Below, one piece after another: positions 24,041 through 31,912 of a stretch of DNA of 38,558 nt. Every line of letters begins with the position of its first letter. The first letter of the stretch is position 1. The stretch lies in assembly GCF_900142965.1 (NCBI RefSeq), contig NZ_FRCQ01000044.1:1-38558 (forward strand), written 5' to 3'. The notes beneath the pieces were generated by a model. It searched no databases, was not told the origin of the DNA, and saw only the letters and a list, made by a program, of their open reading frames with translations. The translations under genes were made by a program, and so were the position numbers. This stretch comes from Rhizobacter sp. OV335 (GTDB lineage Bacteria > Pseudomonadota > Gammaproteobacteria > Burkholderiales > Burkholderiaceae_C).

Positions 24041-24961
24041 ATGCCGTCGTCATCGTCCTCACAAGCTTCCGCGCAGCAGCGCATCGCCGCCGCCGCGCAG
24101 GAGGCCTCGCCATCGCTCGCGCGAGTCGGCCACTGGATGGCGGCGCACCCGATCCAGACGCTGTCGTGCAGCGCCGACGAGATCGCGTCGCTCACCGGCA
24201 CCTCGGTCGCGGCGATCAACCGCTTCTCGGTCGCGGCCGGCTTCGAGGGCTTCGCGCATTTGAAGAGCCTGCTCGGCCGCGAGCTCGAATCGGTGGTCGA
24301 CCCGGTGCGCAAGCTCGACGGTGCGCGCAGCGGCGCCACCGGCCGCGCACCCAAGGCAGGCAAGGCCGGCAAGACGAAGAACGGCGACGCGCCGATCGAC
24401 GGCGATGCCCTCACGCAGGCCGGCAGCGTGCCGCAGATCCAGCGCGCCGCCGGCCGCCTGCTGAAGGCGCGCAACGTCTGGCTGCTCGGCCTGGGCACCA
24501 GCAGCTTCGTCGCCGGCTACGGCGCGCACGTGCTGATGCCCTACCTGCCGCAGGTGTGGGCGATCGCCGGCAGCGGCGGCACCGAGGTCGCGGCACGCCG
24601 CCTTGCGCGCTGCAGCGACAGCGACCTGCTGATCGCGATCTCGCTGCCGCGCTATTCGATCGCCACCGTGCGGCTGGCCGAGTTCGCCCGCAAGCGCGGC
24701 GCCCACGTCATCGCGATCACCGACAGCCCCACCGCGCCGCTCGCGACGATGGCCGACACGCTGCTGCTCGCGCCCGCGCAGCACGCGGTGCTGCCGAGTT
24801 CCGCGCTCGGCGCGCTGGCGGTGATGGAAGCCCTGGTCGCCGCGGTGATGCGGCTCAACCCCGACGGCCTGCGCATCGCGCGTGAGCTGTCCGAATCGGT
24901 GCTGTCGCACCTGACCACCGACGCGCAGTTCCCTGGTCTTCGCAACAAGGACGAGATATGA
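24041..24961 (+). CDS. RpiR/MurR-family HTH-SIS transcriptional regulator
   Basis: A 306-aa regulator. The N-terminal RpiR helix-turn-helix domain (RIAAAAQEASPSLARVGHWM ... DEIASLTGTSVAAINRFSVAAGFEGFAHLKSLL) precedes a Lys/Gly-rich linker. A SIS domain follows (NVWLLGLGTSSFVAGYGAHVL ... IAISLPRYSIATVRLAEFARKRGAHVIAITDS). SIS domains usually bind phosphosugars, but RpiR regulators next to amino-acid transporters are also common. Its stop overlaps the aapJ-like start (ATGA at 24958-24961), placing it first in the operon it presumably controls. ATG 24041 is preferred; a GTG at 23993 would add 16 residues and run through the operator. Confidence 0.9.
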   Translation: MPSSSSSQASAQQRIAAAAQEASPSLARVGHWMAAHPIQTLSCSADEIASLTGTSVAAINRFSVAAGFEGFAHLKSLLGRELESVVDPVRKLDGARSGATGRAPKAGKAGKTKNGDAPIDGDALTQAGSVPQIQRAAGRLLKARNVWLLGLGTSSFVAGYGAHVLMPYLPQVWAIAGSGGTEVAARRLARCSDSDLLIAISLPRYSIATVRLAEFARKRGAHVIAITDSPTAPLATMADTLLLAPAQHAVLPSSALGALAVMEALVAAVMRLNPDGLRIARELSESVLSHLTTDAQFPGLRNKDEI

Positions 24962-26004
24962 AGCAGTACGCCGCCCCGTTCATGTCACAGGTCGCCCGGT
25001 GCGCCATCGGTTGCGCGGCCATCGCGCTGCCGATGGCCGCACACGCCGGCAAGGTGCTCGACGGCATCAAGCAGAAGGGCGTCGTCACCTGCGGCGTGCA
25101 CACCGGCCGCGCCGGTTTCGCACTGGCCGACGGCAGCGGCAAATGGAGCGGGCTCGACGTCGACTACTGCCGGGCCCTTGCGGCCGCGGTGCTCGGCGAT
25201 GCCGAGAAGGTCAAGTACGTGCCGACCAGCGGCCAGACGCGCATCACCGCGCTGCAAAGCGGCGAGATCGACGTGCTGTCGCGCAACACCACCTGGACCT
25301 TCACGCGCGACGCTTCGCTCGGCCTGGCCTGGGTCGGCATCAACTTCTACGACGGCCAGGCCTTCATCGCGAAGAAGAAGCCGGGCCTCGCGAGCGTGAA
25401 GCAGCTCGGCGGCGCCACCATCTGCGTCGATGCCGGCACCACCACCGAGAAGAACCTGGCCGACTACTTCCGCGCGCACAAGCTGCCGTACAAGGCGGTC
25501 GTGTTCGACCAGGCCGAGGCGGCCCAGCAGGCCTTCGCGAGCGGCCGCTGCCAGGCCTTCACCGGCGACAGCGGCGCGCTCGCGGTGCTGAAGGCCACGC
25601 ACCTGAAGAACCCCGACGACTACGTGATCCTGCCCGAGCTGGTCTCGAAGGAGCCGGTCGGCCCGGCGGTGCGGCGCGGCGACGACGAATGGTTCGCGGT
25701 CGCCAAGTGGACGCTCAACGCGATGATCGAAGCCGAAGAACTCGCGATCACGTCGGCCAACATCGACGGGCTCAAGTCCACCAGCAGCGACCCGGCAATT
25801 CGCCGCTTCGCCGGCAGCGGCGACGACCTCGGCCGCTTCCTCGGGCTCGACAAGGACTGGAGCTACCGCATCGTCAAGCAGGTCGGAAACTTCGGCGAGA
25901 GCTTCGAGCGCAACCTCGGCGCACGCTCGTCCGTCAAGCTGCCGCGCGGGCGCAACGGGCTGTGGACGCAAGGCGGCCTGCTGATGTCGCCGCCGCTGCG
26001 CTGA
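24958..26004 (+). CDS. aapJ: General amino-acid ABC transporter, periplasmic binding protein
   Basis: A 348-aa family 3 solute-binding protein of the AapJ/BztA type. The signal peptide ends near AAHA (residue 30). The mature start GKVLDGIKQKGVVTCGVHTGRAGFALAD, GLDVDYCRALAAAVLGDAEKVKYVP, IDVLSRNTTWTFTRD and CQAFTGDSGALAVLK are all characteristic, and the length matches the subfamily. It delivers a broad range of amino acids, often Glu/Gln/Asp/Asn, to the membrane permease. The isoaspartyl peptidase at the end of the operon suggests that peptide- or asparagine-derived amino acids are the relevant cargo. Confidence 0.9.
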   Translation: MKQYAAPFMSQVARCAIGCAAIALPMAAHAGKVLDGIKQKGVVTCGVHTGRAGFALADGSGKWSGLDVDYCRALAAAVLGDAEKVKYVPTSGQTRITALQSGEIDVLSRNTTWTFTRDASLGLAWVGINFYDGQAFIAKKKPGLASVKQLGGATICVDAGTTTEKNLADYFRAHKLPYKAVVFDQAEAAQQAFASGRCQAFTGDSGALAVLKATHLKNPDDYVILPELVSKEPVGPAVRRGDDEWFAVAKWTLNAMIEAEELAITSANIDGLKSTSSDPAIRRFAGSGDDLGRFLGLDKDWSYRIVKQVGNFGESFERNLGARSSVKLPRGRNGLWTQGGLLMSPPLR

Positions 26005-26011
26005 GGTCGCG

Positions 26012-27175
26012 ATGTCGGCAGCATTTCCACCCCTCGGACCGCTCGTGGCTGTACCTGAAGTCGTCGCGGATGCGCCGCCACGTCCGCCGCTGCGTTGGCG
26101 CGTGCTGCTGCCGCAGTTCATCGCGCTGCTCGCCGTGCTGGCATTAGGCGGCTGGCTCGCGCACAACGCGACGCAGAACCTTGCCGCGCGGCATGTCGCG
26201 TCGGGCTTCGGCTTCCTCGACGACAGCGCCGGTTTCGCGATTTCCGAAGGCGTCATCCCCTACGACGCCGGCGACACCTATGCGCGCGCCTTCGCGGCCG
26301 GCATCGCCAACACCTTGCGCGCCGCGCTGCCGGCGGTGCTGCTGGTCAGCGTGCTCGGCTTCGCGGTCGGCATCGCGCAGCTCAGCCGCCACGCGCTGCT
26401 GCGCTGGAGCGCGATCGCGTACGTCGACCTGGTGCGCAACGTGCCGCTGCTGGTGCAGGTTCTGCTGTGGTACTTCGCGCTGACGATGCTGCTGCCGGCG
26501 CCCGAGTCGCCGATGCAATGGAGCGGCCTGGTCTTCCTCAGCAAGGGCGGGCTCGCGGTGGCGGTGCCGCAGCTCGATGCGCTGCTGGCCGCCGGGCTGC
26601 TCGCGCTGAGCCTGCTGCTGCCGTGGATGACCTGGCGGCTGCTCGGCCGGCGCGCCGCAGCCTGGCCGCTCGCGCCGGTGCTGCTCGCGGCGCTCTGGCT
26701 GCTGCAGCCCGGCAGCTGGGACCGGCCGGTGCTGGGCAGCTTCGGCGTCAGCGGCGGCGCGACGCTGAGCCCCGAGTGGCTGGCGCTGGTCGGCGCGCTG
26801 ACGCTGTACGCCGGTGCCTACGGCGCCGAGATCGTGCGCGCCGGCCTGCAGGCGGTGCCGCGTGGCCAGTGGGAGGCGGCGCATGCGCTCGGCCTCACGC
26901 GGGCGCAGACGCTGCGCCGCGTGATCGTGCCGCAGGCGCTGCGGGTGATCGTGCCGCCGTTCGCGAGCCTGGTGATGAACACCATCAAGAACTCGTCGCT
27001 CGCGGTCGCGATCGGCTACCCCGACCTGGTCTCGGTCGCGACCACCTCGCTGAACCAGAACGGGCAGGCGATCGAATGCATCGCGATCATCGCCAGCGTC
27101 TACCTGCTGCTGAACCTGGTGATCGCGCTGGCGATGGGCGCGATCAATACCGCCGTGCAACTCAAGGAACGTTGA
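26012..27175 (+). CDS. aapQ: General amino-acid ABC transporter permease (AapQ type)
   Basis: A 387-aa inner-membrane permease. The N terminus has an early TM (FIALLAVLALGGWLAHNA) and a periplasmic region (FGFLDDSAGFAISEGVIPYDAGDTY) typical of AapQ. A HisM-type permease core follows (YVDLVRNVPLLVQVLLWYFAL). The EAA loop that contacts the ATPase is ALGLTRAQTLRRVIVPQALRV, preceded by GAEIVRAGLQAVPRGQWEAA. It begins 7 nt after the aapJ stop and ends 1 nt before the next gene. Confidence 0.92.
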   Translation: MSAAFPPLGPLVAVPEVVADAPPRPPLRWRVLLPQFIALLAVLALGGWLAHNATQNLAARHVASGFGFLDDSAGFAISEGVIPYDAGDTYARAFAAGIANTLRAALPAVLLVSVLGFAVGIAQLSRHALLRWSAIAYVDLVRNVPLLVQVLLWYFALTMLLPAPESPMQWSGLVFLSKGGLAVAVPQLDALLAAGLLALSLLLPWMTWRLLGRRAAAWPLAPVLLAALWLLQPGSWDRPVLGSFGVSGGATLSPEWLALVGALTLYAGAYGAEIVRAGLQAVPRGQWEAAHALGLTRAQTLRRVIVPQALRVIVPPFASLVMNTIKNSSLAVAIGYPDLVSVATTSLNQNGQAIECIAIIASVYLLLNLVIALAMGAINTAVQLKER

Positions 27176-27176
27176 G

Positions 27177-28244
27177 ATGGATGCGACCCTCGATCGTCCG
27201 CCGTCGCCACCGCCCACGCTGCAGCGGCTGCGCGCGACGTTGTTCTCCGACCTGCCGTCGTCGCTGGTGTCGAGCGCGCTGCTGCTGGTGCTCGGCTGGG
27301 CCGCGTGGCGCCTCGTGCGCTGGGGCGTGCTCGATGCCGTCGTGCAGCCCGATCCCGAGGCCTGCCGCGCGGCGGCCGGTGCGTGCTGGGGCGTGGTCTC
27401 CGAGAAGGCGCGGCTGGTGCTGCTGGGCCGTTTCCCGCAAGGCGAGCAATGGCGGCCGGTGCTCGGCAGCGCGGCCTTGCTGATCGGCGTGTGCGGCGCC
27501 GCGCACCCGCGGCTGTTCGGTCGCGCCGGCGTCGCACTGCTGGCTGGCGCGCTGCTGCTGTTCGGCGTGCTGATGGCTGGTGGCGTGGCCGGGCTCGCGC
27601 CGGTCGGCAGCGACCTGTGGGGCGGGCTGCCGCTGACGCTGCTGCTGGCCGTCACCGGCTGCCTGCTGGGCGTGCCGCTGGGCATCGCGCTGGCACTCGG
27701 CCGGCGATCCACGCTGCCGCTGCTGCGCTGGCTGTGCGGCGCCTACATCGAGGCGGTGCGCGGCGTGCCGCTGATCACGCTGCTGTTCTTCGGTGCCTTC
27801 GTGCTGCCGCTGCTGCTGCCGCCGGCCTGGCGGCTCGACCCGATGCTGCGCATCGCCGCCTGCCTGACGCTGTTCGGCGCGGCCTACCTGGCCGAGATCT
27901 TCCGCGGCGGGCTGCAGGCGGTGCCGCGCGGCCAGCTTGAGGCGGCGCACGCGCTCGGGCTGACGCGCTGGCAGCGCCTGCGCCACATCGTGCTGCCGCA
28001 GGCGCTGCGCGTGACGATCGCGCCGACCGCGAGCCACTTCATCGGCGCGGTCAAAGACACCTCGCTGGTCGCGATCGTCAACGTCTACGACCTGACCGGC
28101 ACGCTGCGGCTGGCGATGGGCGATCCGCAGTGGCAACCCTTTTTCGTCGAGATGTACACGATGGTCGGTGCGGTCTACCTGCTGATCGGCGTGTCGATCG
28201 CGCAGTACGGCCGCTACCTCGGCCGCCGCCATGCCGTGAGGTGA
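27177..28244 (+). CDS. aapM: General amino-acid ABC transporter permease (AapM type)
   Basis: A 355-aa permease, the second half of the heterodimeric channel. The core shows LWGGLPLTLLLAVTGCLLGVPLGIALALGRRS and YIEAVRGVPLITLLFFGAFVLPLLLPP. The EAA loop lies in GGLQAVPRGQLEAAHALGLTRWQRLRHIVLPQAL, strongly similar to that in AapQ, as expected for the paralogous pair. It is slightly shorter than typical AapM (about 380) because the variable N-terminal region is compact. The end (YTMVGAVYLLIGVSIAQYGRYL) is normal. Confidence 0.92.
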   Translation: MDATLDRPPSPPPTLQRLRATLFSDLPSSLVSSALLLVLGWAAWRLVRWGVLDAVVQPDPEACRAAAGACWGVVSEKARLVLLGRFPQGEQWRPVLGSAALLIGVCGAAHPRLFGRAGVALLAGALLLFGVLMAGGVAGLAPVGSDLWGGLPLTLLLAVTGCLLGVPLGIALALGRRSTLPLLRWLCGAYIEAVRGVPLITLLFFGAFVLPLLLPPAWRLDPMLRIAACLTLFGAAYLAEIFRGGLQAVPRGQLEAAHALGLTRWQRLRHIVLPQALRVTIAPTASHFIGAVKDTSLVAIVNVYDLTGTLRLAMGDPQWQPFFVEMYTMVGAVYLLIGVSIAQYGRYLGRRHAVR

Positions 28245-28249
28245 AACTG

Positions 28250-28993
28250 ATGACTGCAACGACTCCGCTGCTCGAGATCTCGGGCCTTCACAAGTGGTTC
28301 GGCGACTTCCATGCGCTGGCCGGTTGCGACCTGCAGATGGCCGAGGGCGAGAAGCTCGTGGTCTGCGGGCCATCCGGCTCGGGCAAGTCGACGCTGATCC
28401 GTTGCATCAATGCGATCGAGCGCCCCGAGCGCGGCCGCATCGTGTTCGACGGCACGCTGCTCGACGATTCGCGCGAGGCGGCGCGTGCGCGGCTGGGCAT
28501 CGGCATGGTGTTCCAGCAGTTCAACCTGTTCCCGCACCTGAGCGTGATCGAGAACGTGATGCTCGCGCCGCAGCTGGTGCAGCGCGAGGCGGCCGCCACG
28601 TCGCGCGCGCAGGCGCAGGCGCTGCTCGCGCGGGTGCGCATCGGCGAGCAGGCGGCCAAGTTCCCCGGCCAGCTGTCGGGCGGGCAGCAGCAGCGCGTCG
28701 CGATCGCGCGGGCGCTGGCGCTGAAGCCGCGGCTGATGCTGTTCGACGAGCCAACGTCGGCGCTCGACCCGGAGATGGTCGGCGAGGTGCTCGAGACGAT
28801 GCAGGCGCTGGCGCGTGACGGCATGACGATGATCGTCGTCACGCACGAGATGGGTTTCGCGCGGCGGGTGGCCGACCGGGTGGCCTTCATGGAGGCGGGG
28901 CGAATCGTCGAGCTGCAGCCGACGGCACGGTTTTTCGACCAGCCGCAGAACGAGCGCACGCGCGCGTTCCTCGGCCAGCTGATGGCGCATTGA
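28250..28993 (+). CDS. aapP: Amino-acid ABC transporter ATP-binding protein (AapP type)
   Basis: A 247-aa ATPase. Walker A is GPSGSGKS, the Q-loop VFQQFNLFPHLSVIENV, the signature LSGGQQQRVAIARALA, Walker B LMLFDEPTSALDPEMV and the H-loop VVTHEMGFAR; all are intact. The length is normal for polar amino-acid transport ATPases. ATG 28250 has GAGG 8 nt upstream; a GTG at 28241 is an alternative giving three extra residues. It completes the transporter with aapJQM. Confidence 0.93.
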   Translation: MTATTPLLEISGLHKWFGDFHALAGCDLQMAEGEKLVVCGPSGSGKSTLIRCINAIERPERGRIVFDGTLLDDSREAARARLGIGMVFQQFNLFPHLSVIENVMLAPQLVQREAAATSRAQAQALLARVRIGEQAAKFPGQLSGGQQQRVAIARALALKPRLMLFDEPTSALDPEMVGEVLETMQALARDGMTMIVVTHEMGFARRVADRVAFMEAGRIVELQPTARFFDQPQNERTRAFLGQLMAH

Positions 28994-28995
28994 GC

Positions 28996-29982
28996 ATGGA
29001 CCGGCCTTACGTTCTCGCGCTGCATGGCGGCGCCGGCACCATTGCGCGCCCCCTTTCACGGGATGCACGCGATGCGCGGCAGGCCGAGCTGCCGTACCAC
29101 GCGGGCTTGCGCGCCGCGCTGTCGTCCGGGCAGGCGGTGCTGGCGCGCGGCGGCAGTGCGCTCGATGCGGTGGTGGCCGCGGTCAGCGCGCTCGAAGACA
29201 ACCCGCTGTTCAACGCCGGCCATGGCGCGGTGTTCGATGCCGATGCCCGTCACACGCTGGATGCCGGCGTGATGGACGGCAGCACGCTGGCGGCCGGTGC
29301 GGTGGCCGGCACGCGCCGCGTGCGCAACCCGGTGCTGGCGGCGCGCGAGCTGCTGCGCGACGGCGGCAGCGTGCTGCTGGGGGCCGAGGGGGCCGACCGC
29401 TATGCCGAAGCGCGCGGGCTCGCGATGGTGGAGCCGGGATATTTTTCGACACCGCAGCGGCTTGCGCAGTGGCGGCGCTTGCGAGCGCAGGCGGCGGGTG
29501 CGACGGCACTCGACCACGACGCGGCGGCGCTGGCTGATGACCCGGTGCCGCTGTCGCCGGAGGCACCGCGGTTCGGCACCGTCGGCGCGGTCGCGCTCGA
29601 TCGGCAGGGGCACCTCGCGGCGGCCACGTCGACCGGCGGCATGACGAACAAGGCGCCGGGCCGCATCGGCGACACGCCGATCGTCGGCGCCGGCGTCTAT
29701 GCCAACGACGCGAGCTGCGCGGTGTCGTGCACCGGCAGCGGCGAGCACTTCATCCGCGCCTGCCTCGCGCACGACATCCATGCGCGCATGCGCTACCTCG
29801 GCCAGGCGGTCGGTGCGGCGGCGCAGGGCGCGATGCTGCAGTCGCTCGAGCCCCTGGGCGGCCGTGGCGGGCTGGTCGCGCTCGGCGCCGACGGCAGCCT
29901 CGCGATGCCGTTCAACTCGCAGGGCATGTACCGGGCCTGGGTCCGTGAAGGCGTGCCGCAGGCGACGGCGGTGTTCGAGTAG
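28996..29982 (+). CDS. iaaA: Isoaspartyl peptidase / L-asparaginase, Ntn hydrolase
   Basis: A 328-aa precursor of the plant-type asparaginase family (E. coli IaaA/EcAIII). It cleaves itself before a threonine that becomes the nucleophile: Thr195 in APRFGTVGAVALDRQG. Other signatures are the opening LALHGGAGTI, NPLFNAGHGAVF, GGMTNKAPGRIGDTPIVGAG and the substrate pocket CTGSGEHFIR. It splits isoaspartyl dipeptides and asparagine in the cytosol. It starts 2 nt after the ATPase stop, so it belongs to the transporter operon and links uptake with asparagine/isoaspartyl-peptide use. Its stop is only 3 nt from the stop of the convergent CHAP gene. Confidence 0.93.
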   Translation: MDRPYVLALHGGAGTIARPLSRDARDARQAELPYHAGLRAALSSGQAVLARGGSALDAVVAAVSALEDNPLFNAGHGAVFDADARHTLDAGVMDGSTLAAGAVAGTRRVRNPVLAARELLRDGGSVLLGAEGADRYAEARGLAMVEPGYFSTPQRLAQWRRLRAQAAGATALDHDAAALADDPVPLSPEAPRFGTVGAVALDRQGHLAAATSTGGMTNKAPGRIGDTPIVGAGVYANDASCAVSCTGSGEHFIRACLAHDIHARMRYLGQAVGAAAQGAMLQSLEPLGGRGGLVALGADGSLAMPFNSQGMYRAWVREGVPQATAVFE

Positions 29983-29985
29983 GCG

Positions 29986-30777
29986 TCACTTTTCCTTCGG
30001 GAACTTGCAGCACAGCGGCCAGATCTGCGTCGGGTCATCCGAGCGGCAGGTGCACATGTCCGCCGGGTCGCCGATCAGGCTTCCGCCGTTGGTGTCCATC
30101 GGCCGGTCGTCCCACGGGAAGTTGTCCGGGTCCCACGCATCGCTCGGCGTGTCGGTCCAGGGCATGTTGGCCGCCAGGTTGTCCTCGGCATGCAGGAAGC
30201 CGCAGCCGCAGCTGGTCTTCACGTTGGCGATCGTCGAGCGCTCGCTGCGCATGTTCTGCTGCGCGATCTGGATCGACGACGGGTTGTAGACCTTGGTGAC
30301 GATCGACACGTGCCCATGCTCCCCGCTCGCGCCGCACATGCCGCGGCCGAACACGAAGATGTCGCCCGGCACCGGCGTGCCCTGGCCCGGCTTGAAGCGC
30401 GACACGCCCTGCGGCAGGTTGAAGGTGCACAGGTCGGCCGCCGACGGCACCACCAGCCGCTTGTGGAAACGGAAGATGTAGTAGCGCTGCGGGAACTCGG
30501 TGCACTGGTAGCCGAAGCCGCTGTTCGTCATCGTGCGGTTGTTGAACGGGTTGCTGGTGTAGGTGTCGTGCCCGTTGGTGCTGAAGATCGGGTTGCCGTA
30601 GCAGTGCTCCTTGTTGAAGATCGGGAACCCGGTCGAATCGGTGAAGTCGGTGAAGCCACCGCGCTGGCCGTCGATGTAGGCCGACGGCGGGGCGCCGCAG
30701 GCGAAGGCCGAAGCGAACTGCGGCAGCGCGGCCAGCGCCAGGACGCGAGCGAAGCGGTGGACAAGCGGAAGCGCCAT
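29986..30777 (-). CDS. Secreted CHAP-domain amidase/peptidase, likely VirB1 substitute
   Basis: A 263-aa exported protein with a signal peptide (LALAALPQFASAFA, cleavage near residue 26) and a CHAP cysteine-peptidase domain. Cys92 is in FGYQCTEFPQRYYIFRF, His156 in SGEHGHVSIVTKV, and the third residue is probably Asn175 in IAQQNMRS. The rest is Cys-rich (CGCG, CTC, CC), suggesting disulfides in the periplasm. CHAP enzymes cut peptidoglycan cross-links or amide bonds. No VirB1-type lytic transglycosylase is present, so this enzyme probably opens the cell wall for the T4SS. ATG 30777 has AGGAG 5 nt upstream. It has its own sigma-54 element 40 nt before the start. Confidence 0.82.
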   Translation of the reverse strand: MALPLVHRFARVLALAALPQFASAFACGAPPSAYIDGQRGGFTDFTDSTGFPIFNKEHCYGNPIFSTNGHDTYTSNPFNNRTMTNSGFGYQCTEFPQRYYIFRFHKRLVVPSAADLCTFNLPQGVSRFKPGQGTPVPGDIFVFGRGMCGASGEHGHVSIVTKVYNPSSIQIAQQNMRSERSTIANVKTSCGCGFLHAEDNLAANMPWTDTPSDAWDPDNFPWDDRPMDTNGGSLIGDPADMCTCRSDDPTQIWPLCCKFPKEK

Positions 30778-30816
30778 GGGATCTCCTGTGAGCGGTCGTC
30801 GATGCCGGAAGCAGTT

Positions 30817-30831
30817 GCCAGCCGCGTGCCA
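30817..30831 (-). promoter_or_regulatory. Sigma-54 promoter of the CHAP gene
   Basis: On the - strand TGGCAC-GCGGC-TGGC (then A) matches 9 of 10 consensus positions, with correct GG-GC spacing. It lies about 40 nt before the CHAP start in the 160-bp gap after the virB6-like gene. An IHF site and a dyad pair lie upstream. Confidence 0.8.
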
Positions 30832-30845
30832 GGACGGCTCGTCTC

Positions 30846-30858
30846 CAAGTGCTTGATT
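30846..30858 (-). promoter_or_regulatory. IHF consensus site upstream of the CHAP promoter
   Basis: The - strand reads AATCAA-GCAC-TTG, a full match to the IHF consensus WATCAANNNNTTR. It lies between the dyad pair and the sigma-54 element, the usual place for the bending protein at RpoN promoters. The same consensus recurs before virB3. Confidence 0.68.
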
Positions 30859-30883
30859 TGCCACACGCGCGCGCGGGCAGGGC

Positions 30884-30930
30884 GTGCGGCTTGGCGCACT
30901 CGCTGGGCGCGCCTGGGCGGCGGCCCGCAC
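30884..30930. promoter_or_regulatory. Tandem 16-bp dyads, proposed activator sites (CHAP gene)
   Basis: GTGCG-N6-CGCAC (30884-30899, perfect) and GGGCG-N6-CGCAC (30915-30930, one mismatch) start 31 bp apart. They lie 53 bp upstream of the -24 element and end 8 bp short of the upstream gene's stop. Confidence 0.72.
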
Positions 30931-30937
30931 GGCCGCG

Positions 30938-31912
30938 TCAGCGTCCGCCGGCAGATCGTGCGGCCGAGCGCGCCACATCCTGCAGCAGCCCACCGGTGCC
31001 CGACATCCCCGCCACCACCGAGGTCGCGAAGCGCCCGGTGCAGGCCATCGCCAGCATGCCGAGCACCAGGAACAGGAACAGCGCGATCAGGTCGTACGGG
31101 CCGTGCACGTCGATGGTCGCGCCCATCGAACCGGTCGCGGCGGCACTCATCGAACGGAAGCCGAGCAGCACCATCGACAGCGTCACCTTCGCGATCAGGT
31201 CGTACATCATCACGTTGAAGAACAGCTTCAGCCAGCCGTCGAACAGGAACGACAGACGGCGGAACAGCAGGAACGGGATCGCGAACCAGCCGACGCCGAA
31301 CGCGATCTCGAAGCACCACTGCATCCACAGCTCCACCACCGTCGCGATCGCGCCGAGCAGCAGGATGCCCAGGCTCGCGACCATGGTCGTGAAGATCGCG
31401 TACGCGCGGTTCGTGATGCAGTCCATCAGCCCGTCGCACACCGGGTGCAGGCTCAGCTGCAGCACGGTCGTGAAGATCTCCTCGGCGAGCGTGCGGTCGG
31501 TGCCGATGCCGGCGATGCTGCCGCCCAGGTGGTCGCCGATGAAGCGCGTGGCCGCGGCGATCGCCGGCATCAGCCCGCGGTAGCCGGTCAGCAGCAGGTA
31601 GACGAAGCCGACGGTGAAGGTCAGTTCCAGCAGGTCGACGATGTCGAAGCCGCGCAGCGCGAAGCCGATGAACTTCCAGGCGAACAGGAACAGCGACAGC
31701 GACGCGAACAGCACGTGCACCACCATGCCGATGCTGGCAGAGGTGAGGGCGGCCGACACGTGCGCCGTCATCGCGTCGTTGGCCTCGCGCAGCGTGACGA
31801 AGATGTCGTGCAGCCACGGCATGTCCGCCGGCGGCGCGGCGTGGGCCGGCAGCACGGCGCACAGCAGCAGCGGCACCAGCAGCCGTGCTGCGCTTCGAGC
31901 CGAGGGGTTCAC
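30938..31912 (-). CDS. VirB6/TrbL-like inner-membrane protein, copy C
   Basis: A 324-aa polytopic protein of the VirB6 type, forming the inner-membrane arch of the channel. It starts with a Sec-like signal peptide (VNPSARSAARLLVPLLLCAVLPAHA). A short periplasmic stretch (MPWLHDIFVTLREANDAM) and at least six hydrophobic segments follow. It shares FRRLSFLFDGWLKLFF and the C-terminal TGRFATSVV with the two upstream copies. The GTG start at 31912 is set by a GTGA overlap with the preceding stop. A Gly/Ser-rich cytoplasmic tail ends the protein. It is the last of three tandem copies. Confidence 0.82.
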   Translation of the reverse strand: MNPSARSAARLLVPLLLCAVLPAHAAPPADMPWLHDIFVTLREANDAMTAHVSAALTSASIGMVVHVLFASLSLFLFAWKFIGFALRGFDIVDLLELTFTVGFVYLLLTGYRGLMPAIAAATRFIGDHLGGSIAGIGTDRTLAEEIFTTVLQLSLHPVCDGLMDCITNRAYAIFTTMVASLGILLLGAIATVVELWMQWCFEIAFGVGWFAIPFLLFRRLSFLFDGWLKLFFNVMMYDLIAKVTLSMVLLGFRSMSAAATGSMGATIDVHGPYDLIALFLFLVLGMLAMACTGRFATSVVAGMSGTGGLLQDVARSAARSAGGR

